From NCBI GenBank assembly GCA_030615475.1, contig JAUWZF010000028.1, positions 1 to 9,369 on the forward strand: 9,369 bases of DNA, written 5' to 3'. The notes under the pieces were generated by a model. That model worked only from the letters and a program-made list of their open reading frames with translations. It made no database searches and was not told the origin of the DNA. This DNA comes from Dehalococcoidales bacterium. Its GTDB lineage: Bacteria; Chloroflexota; Dehalococcoidia; Dehalococcoidales; RBG-16-60-22. Positions 6,875 to 9,369 of the stretch are shown here, one piece after another. Numbering within the stretch: the first letter of the stretch is position 1; each line of letters starts with the position of its first letter. A program made the translations under genes and the position numbers.

Positions 6875-6899
6875 GCTATCATCCTCCCGGTTCTTGGGT

Positions 6900-6993
6900 G
6901 TCATTCCCGTACACCAATTGTCATTCCCGCGAAGGCGGGAATCCAGTCGGAGGGATATGGGATCTGGATTCCCGGGTCAAGCCCGAGAATGAC
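6900..6993. repeat. Interspersed inverted-repeat element (REP/dRS3-like) between the two CoA-transferase genes
   Basis: The core is 6920-6993. The left arm begins GTCATTCCCGCG (6920-6931) and continues to GGGAATCCAG (6937-6946). The right arm runs from CTGGATTCCCG (6964) to GAGAATGAC (6985-6993) and is its inverted copy: 7 bp match at the outer ends and 11 bp (CTGGATTCCCG versus CGGGAATCCAG) at the inner ends. The left arm is itself a hairpin, ATTCCC-N8-GGGAAT, and the right arm is an imperfect one. A partial extra copy, GTCATTCCCG, is at 6900-6909, directly repeated at 6920-6929. Repeats of this look are scattered in many bacterial genomes (in Neisseria the dRS3 pattern is ATTCCC-N8-GGGAAT). 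No transposase is present; it would be a non-autonomous element or a REP-type sequence. Confidence 0.85.
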
Positions 6994-7000
6994 ATTTTCT

Positions 7001-8248
7001 TTAAATCACCTTTTGCTCTTTCATAGTCTTTAACTCACCGGTGGACATGCCTAGTTCTTGATATATCTCGTCGTTGTGCTCGCCGATGAGCGGGGCCCGG
7101 TGCCGTATCCCGACGTGTCCCTGCGTCGTCATCACGGCGCCTCCCGGGTATTTCAGGCTTTTACCCAGTTCCGGGTGCTCGATTTCCTTCCAGAAGCCTC
7201 TGTACAGGAGCTGGGGGTACTTGAGCACATCCCCGGCGTTGTTGCAGGGGCCGAGCTGGAATCGATTTTCCGTCGCCAGTTTCAGGAGCTCGTCCTTGGT
7301 GCGGTTCCTGAAGAACTTGCCGAGTATTTCCATGAGCTCTTCGGCCTGTTCCCGGCTCATGTCCTCCCAGCTTTTTTCCTCCCATGCCCAGTGCTCGAAA
7401 GTGCCGATATCGATGCCGTCTTGTTTAATAAAATCCATCATGCTGAGATTGTTCTTGGCGGCGGTGGGATTCAGCAGGAGGTTGAGGGCGATATGGCCGT
7501 CCTTACACTCCCAGAGCAGCGGATTGTAGAAGGTGGAGCCGTCTATGAGGGTGACGGCCGCACGTGCCCGCCCGTGCCGTGTGGGAATCTCGCCGAACAG
7601 GGCGTAGGGGCCTTCGATTTCCGCCGAGCAGACGATATCGAGGGCCTGCTGGGTGATGCCTTCGACGTGCTGGCCTTTGCCGGTTAACGCGCGGTGGCTG
7701 AGGGCTATCATCGTGCCGATGGCCCCGTTCATGGCCCCGAGGTAATGGGTATGGTGGTAGCTGACGGTCAGCGGGGGGCGGTCTTCGTAGCCGGCGGTGT
7801 AAATGAGTCCGCCGAGCGCCCGCACCACGATATCCGGGTCTTTGTAGTCGCGGTAAGGCCCTTCCTGCCCGAAGCCGGTCATAGAAGTCAGCACGATGCC
7901 GGGGTTAATTTTACTCAGGTCTTCATAGCCCAGCCCCAGACTGTCCAGGTAGCCGGGAGCGAACGACTCCAGCACGGCGTCCGCCGTCTTGACGAGCTTC
8001 TTGAATATTTCTTTTCCCTTCGCGGTCTCGATGTCCAGGGTGATGCCTTTCTTGTTGGAGTTGAAGGCGAACCAGGTCAGGTTTTTCTCGGGGTCGGCCT
8101 GGTCCTTGTAGAAAGGGCCTCTGAAGCGGGCGGGGTCGCCGCCGGGCTTTTCAATCTTGATGACCTCCGCCCCGAAGTCGCTGAGCGCCCGACCGCAGAT
8201 GAAAGCCCTGTCATCGGTCAAATCAAGGATGCGGTAACAGCTCAGCAT
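7001..8248 (-). CDS. CaiB/BaiF class III CoA-transferase homologue (His at the catalytic Asp site)
   Basis: A 415-residue family III CoA-transferase homologue. It opens with YRILDLTDDRAFICGRALSD and GAEVIKIEKPGGDPAR, the family's nucleotide-binding fold. FNSNKKGITLDI, KTADAVLESFAPG, the TSMTGFGQEGPYRD loop and RALTGKGQHVEG follow in the normal order, and the C-terminus has APLIGEHNDEI. The position that carries the catalytic aspartate in formyl-CoA transferase (nine residues before the Ile-Gly that precedes the TGKGQ region) is His168 here, in YHHTHYLGAMNGAIG; no Asp lies in that loop. It may therefore be a non-catalytic partner of the neighbouring Asp-containing paralogue, as in two-subunit members of this family, or use another residue (inference). 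The ATG at 8248 is preceded by AGGAGGGG. It is first of the pair in transcription order, 211 bp after the oxidoreductase gene. Confidence 0.92.
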   Translation of the reverse strand: MLSCYRILDLTDDRAFICGRALSDFGAEVIKIEKPGGDPARFRGPFYKDQADPEKNLTWFAFNSNKKGITLDIETAKGKEIFKKLVKTADAVLESFAPGYLDSLGLGYEDLSKINPGIVLTSMTGFGQEGPYRDYKDPDIVVRALGGLIYTAGYEDRPPLTVSYHHTHYLGAMNGAIGTMIALSHRALTGKGQHVEGITQQALDIVCSAEIEGPYALFGEIPTRHGRARAAVTLIDGSTFYNPLLWECKDGHIALNLLLNPTAAKNNLSMMDFIKQDGIDIGTFEHWAWEEKSWEDMSREQAEELMEILGKFFRNRTKDELLKLATENRFQLGPCNNAGDVLKYPQLLYRGFWKEIEHPELGKSLKYPGGAVMTTQGHVGIRHRAPLIGEHNDEIYQELGMSTGELKTMKEQKVI

Positions 8249-8311
8249 ACGCCCCTCCTGAAGCTAATAAAAATGAATTAAAGAACGCTACGGGGATTGT
8301 CCAACCAGATA

Positions 8312-8317
8312 ATTATA
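8312..8317 (-). promoter_or_regulatory. Candidate -10 element for the CoA-transferase genes
   Basis: A perfect TATAAT lies on the minus strand at 8317-8312, which would start transcription near 8305 and leave a leader of nearly 60 nt before the CoA-transferase start at 8248. No good -35 hexamer is found 16-18 bp upstream, where the sequence is C-rich, so an activator would be needed. It sits just downstream of a hairpin that could end the preceding transcript. Confidence 0.35.
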
Positions 8318-8349
8318 GTATGAATTAACAAAGGGGGGCAAATAGGGAG

Positions 8350-8367
8350 GGGGGCTTATCAGCCCCC
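8350..8367 (-). terminator. Strong GC hairpin after the aldehyde oxidoreductase gene
   Basis: On the minus strand GGGGGCT, loop GATA and AGCCCCC form a 7-bp GC-rich stem about 92 nt after the oxidoreductase stop codon. The following bases (CTCCCTATTTG) have only a short T-run, so it is not a canonical intrinsic terminator. It could still terminate weakly or protect the 3' end of the oxidoreductase mRNA. On the plus strand a loose T-rich stretch (TTATTTTCT) follows about 10 nt later, but no plus-strand gene ends here. The remaining intergenic sequence, 8249-8459, holds the candidate -10 element and a short coding-like stretch at 8393-8452. Confidence 0.4.
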
Positions 8368-8459
8368 ACTTCAAGTTATTTTCTATCTAGAGCTACCTCC
8401 ACCCCTCATACTTCTCTCTCACCACTTCCTCACCAAGCTTGTCCGCATTGTCTTATTCG

Positions 8460-9369
8460 TTATCCCGGTCCGGGAAATTGCTCCGGCGGCCAGAGTTCTT
8501 CCGCCACGTCGTCCAGGCCCAGTTCCAGCAGCTTTTTCCGGCTGGGCTTGGTGGTTACCCGGCTCCAGTCCAGGGCGCCGAGGCCCCAGTACACCTGAGC
8601 CTCGATATTCGCTGTGATGCCGGCCAGCGGCCCCTCTTCCTGGGGAGGGCGCCCGATTATCCTGCCGTGTACCTTATGCTCCAGGGGATTGATACCTTCG
8701 CGCAGGTTAAAGACGTGCCGCATATTAATAATCCTCTCACCGCACTTGAGCAGCTCATCCGCGGAACGGTCCCAGCCGGTCACGGCGCTCATGAATCCCG
8801 TGATGTATTTGATAGAGTTACCCCCTACGAGGTCGCTAAACATGCACCAGCCGGTGGCATTGACAACTTGCGTGCCGAAGCCGGGAGGCCCGAAACTCAT
8901 TTGAGTATGGCGACCCGGGGTTGCGTCCATCTGATAACGCGCCGCGGATGACGCTTCGGGGAACGAGGGGAACTTCGGGTCGTGCATGCCCAGTTCCTGG
9001 CCTCCGATATGTACCGCGTACTCCTCGGCTCCCCTGCCAATCTTCTCGGCGGCCACCTTGACGCCGTCGGCCAGCACGTCACCGAAGCCTTCTCTCTTCA
9101 CCATCTTTTCCGTCATGGCGACGATGGCCTGGTGGTTGCCCCAGGCAAGTTCAATCCCATCGGTATCCTTCCTGGTAATAAGCCCGTTCTCATAGCACTC
9201 GATAGCGAAGGCGATGGTAGTGCCACCCGAGATAGTATCCAGTCCGTAGCAGTTGCATAAATGGTTCAACATGTTGATCGATTCCGTATTATTGTTGAGA
9301 CACATCGTTCCGAAGGAGGCCTGGGTTTCATATTCCACCCGGCGGGTGCCCGCCGGGTATTTGTACTCG
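8460..9369 (-). CDS. Aldehyde:ferredoxin oxidoreductase family protein (C-terminal part)
   Basis: The gene enters from the right edge; the frame is open to the last base, so only about the C-terminal 303 of some 600 residues are present. Enzymes of this family hold a tungsten (or molybdenum) bis-pterin cofactor and one [4Fe-4S] cluster, and interconvert aldehydes and carboxylic acids using ferredoxin in the cytoplasm. Seen here are VEYETQASFGTMC, which follows the cluster CxxCxxxC motif (that motif would lie just beyond the edge); CYGLDTISGGTTIAFAIECYE, the pterin-binding GLD region; QELGMHDPKF; and TGWCMFSD, whose Cys matches the fourth cluster ligand in the second pterin motif. The C-terminal helix bundle ends normally (KKLLELGLDD). 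The GTG at 9338 is internal. Its place before two CoA-transferase genes suggests a route linking aldehyde, acid and acyl-CoA. The specific aldehyde is unknown. Confidence 0.94.
   Translation of the reverse strand, partial: EYKYPAGTRRVEYETQASFGTMCLNNNTESINMLNHLCNCYGLDTISGGTTIAFAIECYENGLITRKDTDGIELAWGNHQAIVAMTEKMVKREGFGDVLADGVKVAAEKIGRGAEEYAVHIGGQELGMHDPKFPSFPEASSAARYQMDATPGRHTQMSFGPPGFGTQVVNATGWCMFSDLVGGNSIKYITGFMSAVTGWDRSADELLKCGERIINMRHVFNLREGINPLEHKVHGRIIGRPPQEEGPLAGITANIEAQVYWGLGALDWSRVTTKPSRKKLLELGLDDVAEELWPPEQFPGPG

Noticed and set aside
6900..6993. The nested palindromes considered as a CRISPR repeat or an intrinsic terminator
   Set aside because: There are no regularly spaced repeats with unique spacers, and no T-run follows the hairpins on either strand; it fits an interspersed inverted repeat better.
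5789..7033. Long plus-strand open frame of 414 codons opposite the second CoA-transferase gene
   Set aside because: It lies antisense to a clear family III CoA-transferase, has no family resemblance or ribosome binding site, and its end (VIPAKAGIQ) is just translated repeat element. It is a shadow of biased codon use.
7058..8281. Two plus-strand open frames (209 and 195 codons) opposite the first CoA-transferase gene
   Set aside because: They are antisense to a strongly supported gene with normal motifs; composition is that of a complementary-frame shadow.

Overview
The window looks bacterial. The evidence is strong purine-rich ribosome binding sites, a tRNA gene with an encoded CCA end, sigma-70-like promoters and a moderate G+C content judged by eye. 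The gene mix suggests an anaerobic or facultative heterotroph: an aldehyde:ferredoxin oxidoreductase, two class III (CaiB/BaiF) CoA-transferases, a geranylgeranyl-reductase-type flavoprotein, a DUF1616-like membrane protein and a peptide-type ABC importer. An uncultured Chloroflexota of the Dehalococcoidia type would fit well, but this is inference from gene content and no marker here proves it.

Layout. Plus strand, 1-2835: the 3' part of an extracellular solute-binding protein gene, a gap with a long stem-loop, then two permease genes of the DppB/DppC type. The permeases are joined by a 13-nt gap in which the first stop codon overlaps the second gene's ribosome binding site. A 276-bp gap (2836-3111) follows, with no confident gene but traces of coding-like sequence. 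Everything after that is on the minus strand. Read in transcription order from the right edge: the C-terminal half of an aldehyde:ferredoxin oxidoreductase (running off the window), a hairpin and candidate promoter, CaiB-type gene 1, an interspersed inverted repeat, CaiB-type gene 2, a three-helix DUF1616-like membrane protein, a geranylgeranyl-reductase-family flavoprotein (stop and start codons abut), a GreA-type transcription factor with an unusual N-terminal domain, and tRNA-Ala(CGC).

How they may work together. The plus-strand genes form an oligopeptide/nickel-type importer without its ATPase genes in view. On the minus strand, an oxidoreductase that makes carboxylic acids from aldehydes (or the reverse) lies beside two CoA-transferases that can move CoA onto carboxylic acids, so a shared acid/acyl-CoA route is plausible. 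One CoA-transferase keeps the catalytic aspartate and the other has histidine at that place, which hints at a two-subunit enzyme. The flavoprotein and its membrane neighbour may act on an isoprenoid lipid or quinone side chain. The greA-like gene and the tRNA each have a recognisable promoter.

The most unusual items are the GreA protein carrying a tyrosine-recombinase-like core-binding domain but no recombinase catalytic domain, the CoA-transferase pair with one altered active site, and the inverted-repeat element that separates the pair and touches the apparent upstream start of the second gene.
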